Of a stretch of 62,906 bases of DNA, positions 26,785 through 34,187 are shown one piece after another. Under the pieces are notes generated by a model. The model was not told the DNA's origin. It made no database searches and saw only the letters and a program-made list of their open reading frames with translations. Numbering within the stretch: the stretch's first letter is position 1; each line of letters opens with the position of its first letter. Source of the DNA: Bacteroidales bacterium. GTDB taxonomy: Bacteria > Bacteroidota > Bacteroidia > Bacteroidales > Rikenellaceae. The stretch spans positions 1 through 62,906 of the forward strand of contig CASPAC010000006.1 of assembly GCA_949419965.1 (NCBI GenBank), given 5' to 3'. The position numbers and the translations under genes were made by a program.

Positions 26785-27522
26785 TTACAACGCTTCCAGT
26801 TCCTTGCGGGCGATCTCCACCTCGACGGCGCCGGTGGCGTAGCAGGCGATCTCGTAGGGATTGTAGATGAAGACCGCACCGTCGGGCGTGATCTTGAAGT
26901 TGTCCGTCACGAAGAACATGTCGGGGAAGAATCCCTGCTCAGAGAGCCCCTCGTCGTCGGAGACATCGTATTTCTCGTAGAGCTTCTGCCGGATCAGTTG
27001 GCCCAGGGCCTCCATCTTGTCCTCGCCGAAGAAGTCGCCGGCCGTGTATTCGAAGCCGCTGGCGATCGAATAGAGGTGGTATTCGGTCGAATAGTTGCCG
27101 TGGGCGCCGCCCATGTAGTCCGAGCGGTAGATCGAGTAGCAGAGCAGCGAATCGATCACGTAGCCCTCGCTCTCGGTCGAAGTGTCGTACTCCATGTCGT
27201 GCACCGACGTATAGTCGGGGTCGCCGATCCGCAGTTCCTTGGCGAGCTGTGCGAGCGATTCGTCCATGCCCTTTTCGGCCGGACCCTCGAAATCCTCCAG
27301 ATGGAAGAAGTAGTTCGTATTGCTCTGCTCGATGATGCGCAGGGCCTCCGACTTGTCCGCATTGGCGATCGAGGCGAAACGGTATTCCACCTGGCACGTG
27401 CCCAGCGGATGGTTCAGCAGCGTGTCCAGGGTCAGTTGTTCGAAGCGGGGTTTCACGGGGCCGTTGCAGGCCGTCAGCGCTCCGGCCGCGAGAATCGTCA
27501 GGAGAATGCGGGTCGTTTTCAT
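26785..27522 (-). CDS. RsiV/DUF3298-family lipoprotein
   Basis: A 245-aa exported lipoprotein: signal LLTILAAGALTAC with the lipobox cysteine C19. The folded part resembles the DUF4163/DUF3298 pair of the RsiV family, with the blocks YMGGAHGNYST and FIYNPYEIACYATGAVEVEI. Members bind lysozyme in Bacillus RsiV, but Bacteroidetes versions are not tied to a sigma factor and none lies nearby. It is monocistronic. The exact role is unknown. Confidence 0.8.
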   Translation of the reverse strand: MKTTRILLTILAAGALTACNGPVKPRFEQLTLDTLLNHPLGTCQVEYRFASIANADKSEALRIIEQSNTNYFFHLEDFEGPAEKGMDESLAQLAKELRIGDPDYTSVHDMEYDTSTESEGYVIDSLLCYSIYRSDYMGGAHGNYSTEYHLYSIASGFEYTAGDFFGEDKMEALGQLIRQKLYEKYDVSDDEGLSEQGFFPDMFFVTDNFKITPDGAVFIYNPYEIACYATGAVEVEIARKELEAL

Positions 27523-27830
27523 GGTTGCGAATGTGTGTATGGGTGCATCGTGTGTTTGCGTTTTCGGGGCTCGTGCGCCGGTATCTGCGGCCGGCCGGTC
27601 TGCTGCGGGGTGCGTCGCTTGATCCCGGATTTTCCGTCCGTCACGCCGGCGATTCGTACCTGCCGTGCGACTTTACGGCGCAGCCCCGGCGTCCGGATGT
27701 CGGACTGCGGTGTCCGGACAAGAGACCGTTTCCTTATGTAAATATAGGCAAAAAGCGGGGAAAAAGGGTCGGTTGCAGAATTTTTTTGCAGTTTTAACCG
27801 ATTTTTTTTGCAGATTCGCCAAAACTGCCC

Positions 27831-27838
27831 TATCTTTG
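27831..27838 (+). promoter_or_regulatory. tRNA-Glu promoter -7 box
   Basis: TATCTTTG, 17 nt before the mature tRNA start. Confidence 0.75.
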
Positions 27839-27855
27839 CACCACAAAACTTACTT

Positions 27856-27928
27856 GGTGGATTCATCTAAGGGTTAGGATACATGCCTCTCACGCATGAC
27901 ATAGGGGTTCGAATCCCCTATCCACTAC
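27856..27928 (+). tRNA. tRNA-Glu (anticodon CTC)
   Basis: Acceptor GGTGGAT/ATCCACT, anticodon arm CATGC-CTCTCAC-GCATG giving anticodon CTC, and T-arm AGGGG-TTCGAAT-CCCCT. The TTCATCTAAGGGTTAGGA D-arm is the usual tRNA-Glu form. The gene-encoded end is A-CA rather than CCA. It reads GAG codons. Its last 17 bases are repeated at 28085-28101. Confidence 0.93.
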
Positions 27929-27934
27929 AGGCAG

Positions 27935-27968
27935 CCGACGGAATACGGAAGTATGACCGTCGGTTTTT
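27935..27968 (+). terminator. tRNA-Glu terminator
   Basis: CCGACGG/CCGTCGG (27935-27963) followed by TTTTT. Confidence 0.8.
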
Positions 27969-28084
27969 GCAAAACGGTGGGGGGGGATGAGAACCCCGGG
28001 TTCGGACGAACGGAGCAGCAAGGGCAGAGCGGACGAAGTTCGTTTTGCCGAGTCGCGACGTTCAAAGGCAAGCGAAGCGCCGCC

Positions 28085-28101
28085 AATCCCCTATCCACTA
28101 C
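28085..28101 (+). repeat. Direct repeat of the tRNA-Glu 3' end (att-like)
   Basis: AATCCCCTATCCACTAC repeats 27912-27928 exactly, 173 bp downstream. Like the tRNA, it is followed by its own terminator. This is what is left at a tRNA integration site after an element has mostly been lost, or after a partial tRNA duplication. No integrase gene remains. Confidence 0.8.
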
Positions 28102-28105
28102 TCAA

Positions 28106-28149
28106 AACCTCGCAATTACTTGTCAGTCAGTAATTTGCGAGGTTTTTTG
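28106..28149 (+). terminator. Terminator after the duplicated tRNA end
   Basis: AACCTCGCAA-TTACT pairs with AGTAATTTGCGAGGTT (one bulge) and runs into TTTTTT. Confidence 0.8.
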
Positions 28150-28330
28150 CAGAACGGCCGGGACAGAAACGGGACAAAATTTTTACCGTTTTTGCTTGGA
28201 TTTATGTCTTGAAAATCAACGTCCTGCATTTTTGCCGCGCTCGACGTCGTGTGCGAAAATGTAAAAAAATGTTGCCTGTCAAAACCGCGCGAAATAAAGC
28301 GCTGGACGAAATTCTATCCACTGCGAGCGG

Positions 28331-28360
28331 TCCGGTCATAATCGATATGACCGGATTTTT
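28331..28360 (+). terminator. Third intrinsic terminator downstream of the tRNA
   Basis: TCCGGTCAT/ATGACCGGA then TTTTTA. The word CTATCCACT, a short match to the tRNA end, lies just upstream near 28313. Confidence 0.7.
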
Positions 28361-28691
28361 ATATGCTTTCCTTGAAATCCCTCTTTGTCGATTCTCTATT
28401 CGCTCGGTCGCGTAGCTGGGTTTGGTCCGGAAGGTGCGCCGAGGCTTGCTATGAGCAGTGTTTTGTGCCGGATTCAGGGACACGCTTTGCTGCGTACGCC
28501 GGGCGTGCCGGATCGTTGCGGACTTCCGTTGGGGAAGACTGCGGTCCGCGCGGTTCTGCGAGTGGTCCCAAAACGATCAAGGCATCTGGTTGCGACGGGT
28601 TCGGGTTGCGAAGCGTGCCGATTGGATCAAGGTGCGAAAGTCTGTTTGGATAGGGACTTGCATCCGGTCCGCCGAACTGCGGGGAAAACAA
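28361..28691. other. Spacer with no recognised gene
   Basis: 331 bp of GC-rich DNA before the tpiA terminator. Several short frames are open but none shows a start, a motif or a plausible composition. Confidence 0.5.
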
Positions 28692-28722
28692 AAACGAGGA
28701 GAACATGTTCTCCCCGTTTTTT
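28692..28722. terminator. tpiA terminator
   Basis: GGAGAACATGTTCTCC palindrome with CG extensions, T-runs on both strands, 20 nt after the tpiA stop. Confidence 0.85.
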
Positions 28723-28741
28723 GTTGAAGACCGGAAAAGGC

Positions 28742-29797
28742 TTATTTTTCGAAGCCTTTGCCGATGGCCAGGAAGTCGTCGGCCTTGAGGGCGGCACCGC
28801 CGATCAGACCGCCGTCGACGTCCTCCTTGGCGAAGATTTCGGCCGCGTTCGACGGTTTGCACGAACCGCCGTAGAGGATGGCGCACTCGTCGGCTGCGGC
28901 GCCGAACTTGGTGGCCAGCACCTTGCGGATGTGGGCGTGGATCTCCTGTGCCTGGTCGGCCGTGGCGGTCTTGCCCGTACCGATGGCCCATACGGGCTCG
29001 TAGGCGATGACCAGGTTCTTGAACTGCTCGGCCGAGAGGTTGTAGACGACCTCCTCGATCTGCTGTTTCACCACGTCGAAGTGCTTGCCTGCCTCGCGCT
29101 CGTCGAGGTTCTCGCCCACGCAGTAGATCGGGGTGAGGTTGTTGGCGTAGGCCTGCTCCATCTTCTTGTTGAGGGTCGCCGAGGTCTCGCCGTAGTACTG
29201 GCGGCGCTCCGAGTGGCCCAGGATCACATACTTGCAGCCCAGCGCCGCGATCATCGAGGCTGCCACTTCGCCCGTGTAGGCGCCTTTGGCTTCGGCGGCG
29301 CAGTCCTGCGCGCCCAGCGCGATGTCCGAGCCCTTGAGCGCTTCGGCCACCATCGAGAGGTGGGTGAACGGCGGGCAGACGATGAAGTCTACGCACCTGC
29401 ACACTTCGCCGCGGCCTGCGACGACACCCTTGGCCAGTTCCACACCTTCGGCCGGAAGCGTGTTCATCTTCCAGTTGCCGGCTACGATTTTCTTTCTCAT
29501 GTTCGGTTTGTTTTTATAGGTTATGTTGTATACGATTGCAATCAGCAGCACCCATGCGAGCAGGAGGAGCAGTTTCAGCATAAACCGCTTGCCGGGATGC
29601 CCTGCATCGTCCGCGAGCGGAAGGAGCGGCCCCGCGAGAAGGGGTACGGCATAGGTCCATAACAGCATCCGGTTCCGGCGCTTCGGTGTCATTCGGGGCA
29701 GCACCCGCCGCAACGACAGCCACCAGACGAAAATCAGGAGAGCCGCAGCGAGCGCCATCCACACCGTGCCGAGCGTCGCACCGTCGATCGTGGGCAT
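28742..29797 (-). CDS. tpiA: Triose-phosphate isomerase in frame with an N-terminal membrane segment
   Basis: Interconverts dihydroxyacetone phosphate and glyceraldehyde 3-phosphate. The frame is 351 aa. Residues 100-351 are a complete normal TpiA (starting [13 protein letters not shown]) with catalytic K110, [18 protein letters not shown] and LYGGS. Residues 1-99 are a hydrophobic module with segments at about 7-29, 44-62 and 72-91, joined with no stop codon. The long frame begins 3 bp after the lysS stop, so its ATG is well placed for coupling. Either a true fusion exists, or internal initiation at 29500 makes soluble TpiA. A lost stop codon or a sequencing error is the alternative. TpiA itself is certain; the fusion is not. 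Confidence 0.85.
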   Translation of the reverse strand: MPTIDGATLGTVWMALAAALLIFVWWLSLRRVLPRMTPKRRNRMLLWTYAVPLLAGPLLPLADDAGHPGKRFMLKLLLLLAWVLLIAIVYNITYKNKPNMRKKIVAGNWKMNTLPAEGVELAKGVVAGRGEVCRCVDFIVCPPFTHLSMVAEALKGSDIALGAQDCAAEAKGAYTGEVAASMIAALGCKYVILGHSERRQYYGETSATLNKKMEQAYANNLTPIYCVGENLDEREAGKHFDVVKQQIEEVVYNLSAEQFKNLVIAYEPVWAIGTGKTATADQAQEIHAHIRKVLATKFGAAADECAILYGGSCKPSNAAEIFAKEDVDGGLIGGAALKADDFLAIGKGFEK

Positions 29798-29800
29798 AGG

Positions 29801-31525
29801 CTACTCCTCGCACCACTTCTTGACCTCCTCCATCGAGGGGGCTTTCAGACCGAATTTGTTCTTCTTGTTGAACCCGCAGAGGTCGTTGAAGAACTTGCCC
29901 GCCGAGAGCTTGCGCAGCGAATCGACCGTCAGATAGCCCATTTTCTGGATGACGGGCACCCATTCCTCGGGCACGCCGATTTCGATGTACTTCTCGGCCG
30001 GGTCGCTGACGGCTTTCTTTTCGGGACGCATCTGCGGGAAGAACAGCACGTCCTGGATCGACGTCTGGCCCGTCATGAACATCGTCAGACGGTCGATGCC
30101 GATACCCATGCCCGAGCACGAGGGCATGCCGTACTCCAGCGCGCGGACGAAGTCCATGTCGATGAACATCGCTTCGTCGTCGCCCTTTTCCGAGAGGCGC
30201 AGCTGCTCCTGGAAGCGTTCGAGCTGGTCGATCGGGTCGTTCAGCTCGGAGTAGGCGTTGCAGAGCTCCTTGCCGTTGACGAAGAGTTCGAAGCGCTCGG
30301 TCAGATCGGGGTTTTCGCGGTGACGCTTGCAGAGGGGCGACATTTCGATGGGGTAGTCGGTCACGAACGTAGGCTGGATCAGCTCTGCTTCGCAGTATTG
30401 CCCGAAAATGGCGTCGATGAGCTTGCCTTTGCCCATCGTGTCGTCGATTTCGACGTTGAGCCGCTTGCAGGCTTCGCGCAGCTGTTCTTCGCTTTGGCCC
30501 GTGATGTCGTAGCCCGTCTTTTCGCGGATGAGGTCGGTCATCGTCACACGGCGGAACGGCGCCTTGAACGACACGGCCTTGCCGTCGACGGAGAGTTCCG
30601 TGGTGCCGTTGGTGGCCATAGCCACCCGTTCGAGCATCTGTTCGGTGAACTCCATCATCCACAGGTAGTCCTTGTAGGCCACATAAATCTCCATGCACGT
30701 GAACTCGGGGTTGTGCGTGCGGTCCATGCCCTCGTTGCGGAAGTTCTTGCCGAATTCGTAGACGCCGTCGAAGCCCCCGACAATCAGTTTTTTAAGGTAG
30801 AGTTCGGTGGCGATGCGCAGGTAGAGGTCGATGTCCAGCGAGTTGTGGTGCGTGATGAACGGCCGGGCCGACGCTCCGCCCGGAATGGGCTGGAGGATGG
30901 GGGTCTCGACTTCGATGTAGCCGCGTTCGTTGAAGAAGTCGCGCATCGTGGCCATGATTTTGGCCCGCTTGACAAACGTGTCCTTGACCTGCGGATTGAC
31001 GATCAGGTCGAGGTAGCGCTGGCGGTAGCGGATTTCGGGGTCGGTGAAGGCGTCGAAGGTCTTGCCGTCCTTCTCCTTGACCACCGGCAGCGGCCGCACC
31101 GACTTCGACAGCACGGTGAACTTCCGGCAGTGGACCGACAATTCGCCCGTGTTGGTGCGGAAGGCGAAGCCCTCGACACCCACGAAGTCGCCGATGTCGA
31201 GCAGTTTCTTGAAAACGGTGTTGTAGAGCGTCGGATCGCCTTCGGGGCAGATGTCGTCGCGGCGGATGTAGACCTGGATGCGGCCCGTGTGGTCCTGCAG
31301 CTCGAAGAACGACGCGCTGCCCATGATGCGGCGCGACATGATGCGGCCCGCGATGCGGATGTCGCCGAAAGCGGCCTGGTCGGCATCGTTGTAGTTGTCG
31401 GCTATCCCGCGTGCCGTGGCCGTCACTTCATAGCGGGCGGCGGGGTAGGGTTCGATGCCCAGCTCGCGCAGAGCCGCGAGCGACTGCCGCCGGAGCTGTT
31501 CCTGTTCACTGAGTTCGATGGTCAT
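29801..31525 (-). CDS. lysS: Lysyl-tRNA synthetase, class II
   Basis: Charges tRNA-Lys in the cytoplasm. The 574-aa protein has an N-terminal OB fold for the anticodon (residues 55-160). Class II motif 2 is in FRNEGMDRTHNPEFTCMEIY and motif 3 in GMGIGIDRLTMFMTG. A C-terminal extension of about 70 residues past motif 3 makes it longer than E. coli LysS, as is common in Bacteroidetes. ATG 31525 gives MTIELSEQEQLRR. A -7 box lies 36 nt upstream. The membrane-TpiA frame follows at 3 bp. Confidence 0.97.
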   Translation of the reverse strand: MTIELSEQEQLRRQSLAALRELGIEPYPAARYEVTATARGIADNYNDADQAAFGDIRIAGRIMSRRIMGSASFFELQDHTGRIQVYIRRDDICPEGDPTLYNTVFKKLLDIGDFVGVEGFAFRTNTGELSVHCRKFTVLSKSVRPLPVVKEKDGKTFDAFTDPEIRYRQRYLDLIVNPQVKDTFVKRAKIMATMRDFFNERGYIEVETPILQPIPGGASARPFITHHNSLDIDLYLRIATELYLKKLIVGGFDGVYEFGKNFRNEGMDRTHNPEFTCMEIYVAYKDYLWMMEFTEQMLERVAMATNGTTELSVDGKAVSFKAPFRRVTMTDLIREKTGYDITGQSEEQLREACKRLNVEIDDTMGKGKLIDAIFGQYCEAELIQPTFVTDYPIEMSPLCKRHRENPDLTERFELFVNGKELCNAYSELNDPIDQLERFQEQLRLSEKGDDEAMFIDMDFVRALEYGMPSCSGMGIGIDRLTMFMTGQTSIQDVLFFPQMRPEKKAVSDPAEKYIEIGVPEEWVPVIQKMGYLTVDSLRKLSAGKFFNDLCGFNKKNKFGLKAPSMEEVKKWCEE

Positions 31526-31561
31526 GCGTATGCTGTTTTTTATGTTGTCGGTTTATCCCTG

Positions 31562-31569
31562 CAAAAATA
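31562..31569 (-). promoter_or_regulatory. lysS promoter -7 box
   Basis: TATTTTTG on the minus strand, 36 nt before the lysS ATG. Confidence 0.6.
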
Positions 31570-31674
31570 ATAAAAAACAATGAAAAACGGGCGCGTCGGA
31601 GTTATTATCGGCGTCGGCCGGGAATGCCGGTCCGCGTTCGGCATGCGGAATTTTGCGATGGCGGGATAAATTCG

Positions 31675-31682
31675 TATATTCG
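31675..31682 (+). promoter_or_regulatory. Nuclease gene promoter -7 box
   Basis: TATATTCG, one change from TAnnTTTG, 34 nt before the ATG at 31717. Confidence 0.5.
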
Positions 31683-31716
31683 CCGAAATGGCCTGCGGGC
31701 CTTAACCGAATGATTT

Positions 31717-33129
31717 ATGAAAGGATGGAGTGGAAGCGTCGGTATCCTGCCCCTCGGTTTGCGAGGCTTGCTGGCGGGATTGCTGGTTCTGTGCGCGGCG
31801 GCGTGCGGCGGTGACGGAAAAGAGGAGGAGCCGCCCTATGTGCGGATCGTCAGCGAAGGGTTCGTGTTCGACGAAAACGATCCGGAGGCCAACCGCGTGG
31901 AGGTGATTTCCAACACGCAATGGCGGGTGACCGCCACGCCGGCCGATGCGGCGGTGGTGTTCGAGCCTGCGTCGGGTGCGGGCGACGGTTCGTTCCGCAT
32001 TGCCGACATGCCGCAGGGCAAGGCGATCCGGGTCAACGTGCAACCGTTGTCGAATGCGTCCCGGGGCGAATCGATCGTGGTGACGCGTGCCCCAAAAGAA
32101 CCCGATGCACCCGACCCCGGCCCAGCACCCGGGCCGGAACCCGATCCGGTCGGTGGCTACCGTTTTCCGGAGCTCCCGTCCAACTGGACGGAACCGACGG
32201 GCAGCAAGGCAACCATCAAGGGCAACTATGCTTTCTTCACGCACTGGTCGCAGAGCGTGGAATCGAAGAAGCGCGTGCGCAACTACTCCTATTGCTACGA
32301 CACGCGGCGCCACAACCCTGTGTGGGTGGCCTATCCGCTGCATCCGGTCTACCGTGAGGGCGGCACTGGACGCACCGACCCCGATCCGTGGGCGCCCGAC
32401 CCGGCGTTGGACGAAAAGTACCAGTCGAAGATATACAAGAGCGCCAATGAAGGCGGAGGCAGCTACGAAGGCTTCCAGTTCTGGGGCACTGCGCTGCTCG
32501 AATCGATGGGCAGGGAAGGCTATTGGTCGAAAGGCCACCTCTGCATGTCGAGCGAGCGAGGCGGCAAGGATGCTCCGATCAACATACAGACGTTCTATCC
32601 GACCAACATAGCGCCGCAGTCGAGCAACAAGGCTTCCGACTTCGCCACGGTGTGGAGCTACGTAGAGTCGCTTTTTTCGGGCACGAACAACTACAAGAAG
32701 ACCGACTTCACGGCCGACGACGGGACGCAGAACATCAACATCGTATCCGACACGCTGTACCTTGTTGCGGGATGCTATTACGCGCACGACAACTGGGCCG
32801 ACTACGACGCGTCGAACTACAACGAGACGCCGCCGACAAGCGGCTTGTCGAAAAAGTGCATCATGCCTACCCACCAGTTCAAGATAGCGCTGCGTACCAA
32901 GAAAGGCAACACGGGCAAGAAGATTTCGGAATGCTCGGCCGACGAGTTGCAGGCCATCGCGTTCTGGATCGAGGCGTTCCCCACGCTTTCGGGTACGAGC
33001 GCCACGGCCGAGCTCAGGAAGATCGTCAAGCCTGTTTCGTTCGTCGAGCAGCAGCTGGGTTTCGAGTTCTTCCCGGATGTGCCGGCCTCGGTCAAGGAGA
33101 GTTTCAACGCGGCCGACTGGGGATTCTGA
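31717..33129 (+). CDS. Secreted DNA/RNA non-specific endonuclease lipoprotein with BACON-like domain
   Basis: A 470-aa exported protein. A lipoprotein signal ends at the Cys in LLVLCAAAC (about residue 30). A BACON-like beta domain follows (about 45-125; SNTQWRVTATPADA), then a Pro-rich linker (PDPGPAPGPEPDP). The catalytic NUC1/Endonuclease_NS fold runs from about 160 to 465. The family motif DRGH appears as SKGH in YWSKGHLCMSSERGG, keeping the general-base His. NIAPQSSNKASDF carries the metal-binding Asn region. It probably degrades nucleic acid at the cell surface for nutrition. Confidence 0.85.
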   Translation: MKGWSGSVGILPLGLRGLLAGLLVLCAAACGGDGKEEEPPYVRIVSEGFVFDENDPEANRVEVISNTQWRVTATPADAAVVFEPASGAGDGSFRIADMPQGKAIRVNVQPLSNASRGESIVVTRAPKEPDAPDPGPAPGPEPDPVGGYRFPELPSNWTEPTGSKATIKGNYAFFTHWSQSVESKKRVRNYSYCYDTRRHNPVWVAYPLHPVYREGGTGRTDPDPWAPDPALDEKYQSKIYKSANEGGGSYEGFQFWGTALLESMGREGYWSKGHLCMSSERGGKDAPINIQTFYPTNIAPQSSNKASDFATVWSYVESLFSGTNNYKKTDFTADDGTQNINIVSDTLYLVAGCYYAHDNWADYDASNYNETPPTSGLSKKCIMPTHQFKIALRTKKGNTGKKISECSADELQAIAFWIEAFPTLSGTSATAELRKIVKPVSFVEQQLGFEFFPDVPASVKESFNAADWGF

Positions 33130-33175
33130 CGGTGCGGCAGATACCGTCCGGCAAGTCCCGGTTCGAATGGTTTCA

Positions 33176-33210
33176 CCCCTGTCAGAACACGTTCTGACAG
33201 GGGCGATTTT
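33176..33210. terminator. Bidirectional terminator between nuclease and PAP2 genes
   Basis: CCCCTGTCAGAAC/GTTCTGACAGGGG, 13-bp perfect arms, followed by CGATTTT on the plus strand. Confidence 0.75.
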
Positions 33211-33872
33211 CAATTTCGGGAGGTTGCCGGTTCGTCTTTTTGCAGCCGGGCGAAGCGCCGGAAAAGCACGAACGCACCCCAGCCGAGCAGGGCGCCGACC
33301 AGCGTACCCCAAAAGAGGTCCATGGGGAAGTGCTTGGCCAGATAGATGCGCGAGTAGCAGATGAGCAGGGTGCTGGCGACCATCAGCCAGGCGAACCACC
33401 GGCGGCGGATGGCTGCGATCGAGAGCACGGCCAGCGCCACCACCGTTGCCGCATGGGCCGAGACGGTGCCGTAGCGTCCGCTCACGGCCTCGACGGGTAC
33501 GTGCACCGCCCAGTCGCCCGGCAGGCCGGCTCGGCGGATCGCAGCCAGCGAATCGGGCGTGATGGCCAGTCCCTCCAATTCGGGAGTGAACATCGGGCGC
33601 CAGCGCGGTTCGAAATCGGGCAGCAGGCCGCCCAGCACTCCGTTGTGCTTGAAGATGCCCGACACCATGTCGGAAAGCCCCAGAGCGGCAGCCATCAGAA
33701 CGATGAACAGCAACGTGTTGCGCCATCCGTAGCGACGCTGCACGAGCCATAGGATCAATGCGTAGAGGGGCAGCCACATGGCCGTGCCCGAGATGGTCAG
33801 CATGACTCGGTCGAGCGTCTCGCCCCCGTCGAAGTTGAGGGCCAGAAAAAGGGTGTGGTCGAAGTCGTACAT
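33210..33872 (-). CDS. PAP2-family membrane phosphatase
   Basis: An inner-membrane lipid phosphatase, of the type acting on undecaprenyl pyrophosphate or phosphatidic acid. The 220-aa protein has about five membrane segments. Phosphatase motif 1 is seen as K(H)-x-RWRP (FKHNGV...PRWRPMF), motif 2 as VSAHAAT instead of the usual PSGH, and motif 3 is intact as SRIYLAKHFPMD. The serine-glycine of motif 2 is changed to Ser-Ala, which is common in this subgroup. The stop lies in the shared terminator. The direction is opposite to the nuclease. Confidence 0.88.
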   Translation of the reverse strand: MYDFDHTLFLALNFDGGETLDRVMLTISGTAMWLPLYALILWLVQRRYGWRNTLLFIVLMAAALGLSDMVSGIFKHNGVLGGLLPDFEPRWRPMFTPELEGLAITPDSLAAIRRAGLPGDWAVHVPVEAVSGRYGTVSAHAATVVALAVLSIAAIRRRWFAWLMVASTLLICYSRIYLAKHFPMDLFWGTLVGALLGWGAFVLFRRFARLQKDEPATSRN

Positions 33873-33884
33873 TTATCGAAGTGA

Positions 33885-33911
33885 AAGGTAGAAGGTGAAA
33901 AGTGAAAGGTG
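33885..33911 (+). repeat. AGGTGAAA-type arm next to the tandem array
   Basis: GTGAAAGGTAGAAGGTGAAA and continuation, the same arm as at 21659 and, inverted, at 21891. It joins directly onto the first REP-like unit. Confidence 0.6.
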
Positions 33912-34143
33912 AACTTTGCGGGTAAGCGAGGGCAGAGACAGCTTGCAGGGTGTGCCGAGCGGGAGCAAAGTCAAGGCAACTTTGCGGGTAAGCGAGGGCA
34001 GAGACAGCTTGCAGGGTATGCCGAGCGGGAGCAAAGTCAAGGCAACTTTGCGGGTAAGTGAGGGCAGAGACTGCTTGCAGGGTATGCCGAGCGGGAGCAA
34101 AGTCAAGGCAACTTTGCGAGTAAGGGAGGGCAGATGCTGCCGC
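33912..34143 (-). repeat. Tandem array of the REP-like core, 66-bp units
   Basis: Units start at 33912, 33978, 34044 and 34110 (the last partial). Each reads AACTTTGCGGGTAAGCGAGG and onward to GAGCAAAGTCAAGGC. On the minus strand each unit is the same core as at 21834. Because 66 is a multiple of 3 both strands stay open, giving 22-residue peptide repeats, but the array lacks a plausible start and its flanks are the mobile-type arms, so I do not call a gene. The array fills the gap between PAP2 and the MBOAT gene. Confidence 0.9.
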
Positions 34144-34187
34144 AGGCGGATTTCGCCGGGAGAGAGCGATGATGGTGCAGGCGGCAT

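Noticed and set aside
28104..28400. CRISPR-like or riboswitch structure in the terminator-rich region after the tRNA
   Set aside because: The hairpins are ordinary terminators of different sequence; there are no regularly spaced identical repeats anywhere in the window.
33873..34187. A 104-codon minus-strand frame of 22-residue repeats (and a similar plus-strand one)
   Set aside because: It is the 66-bp tandem repeat read through; both strands are open for the same reason, the flanks are mobile-type arms and no start signal fits.
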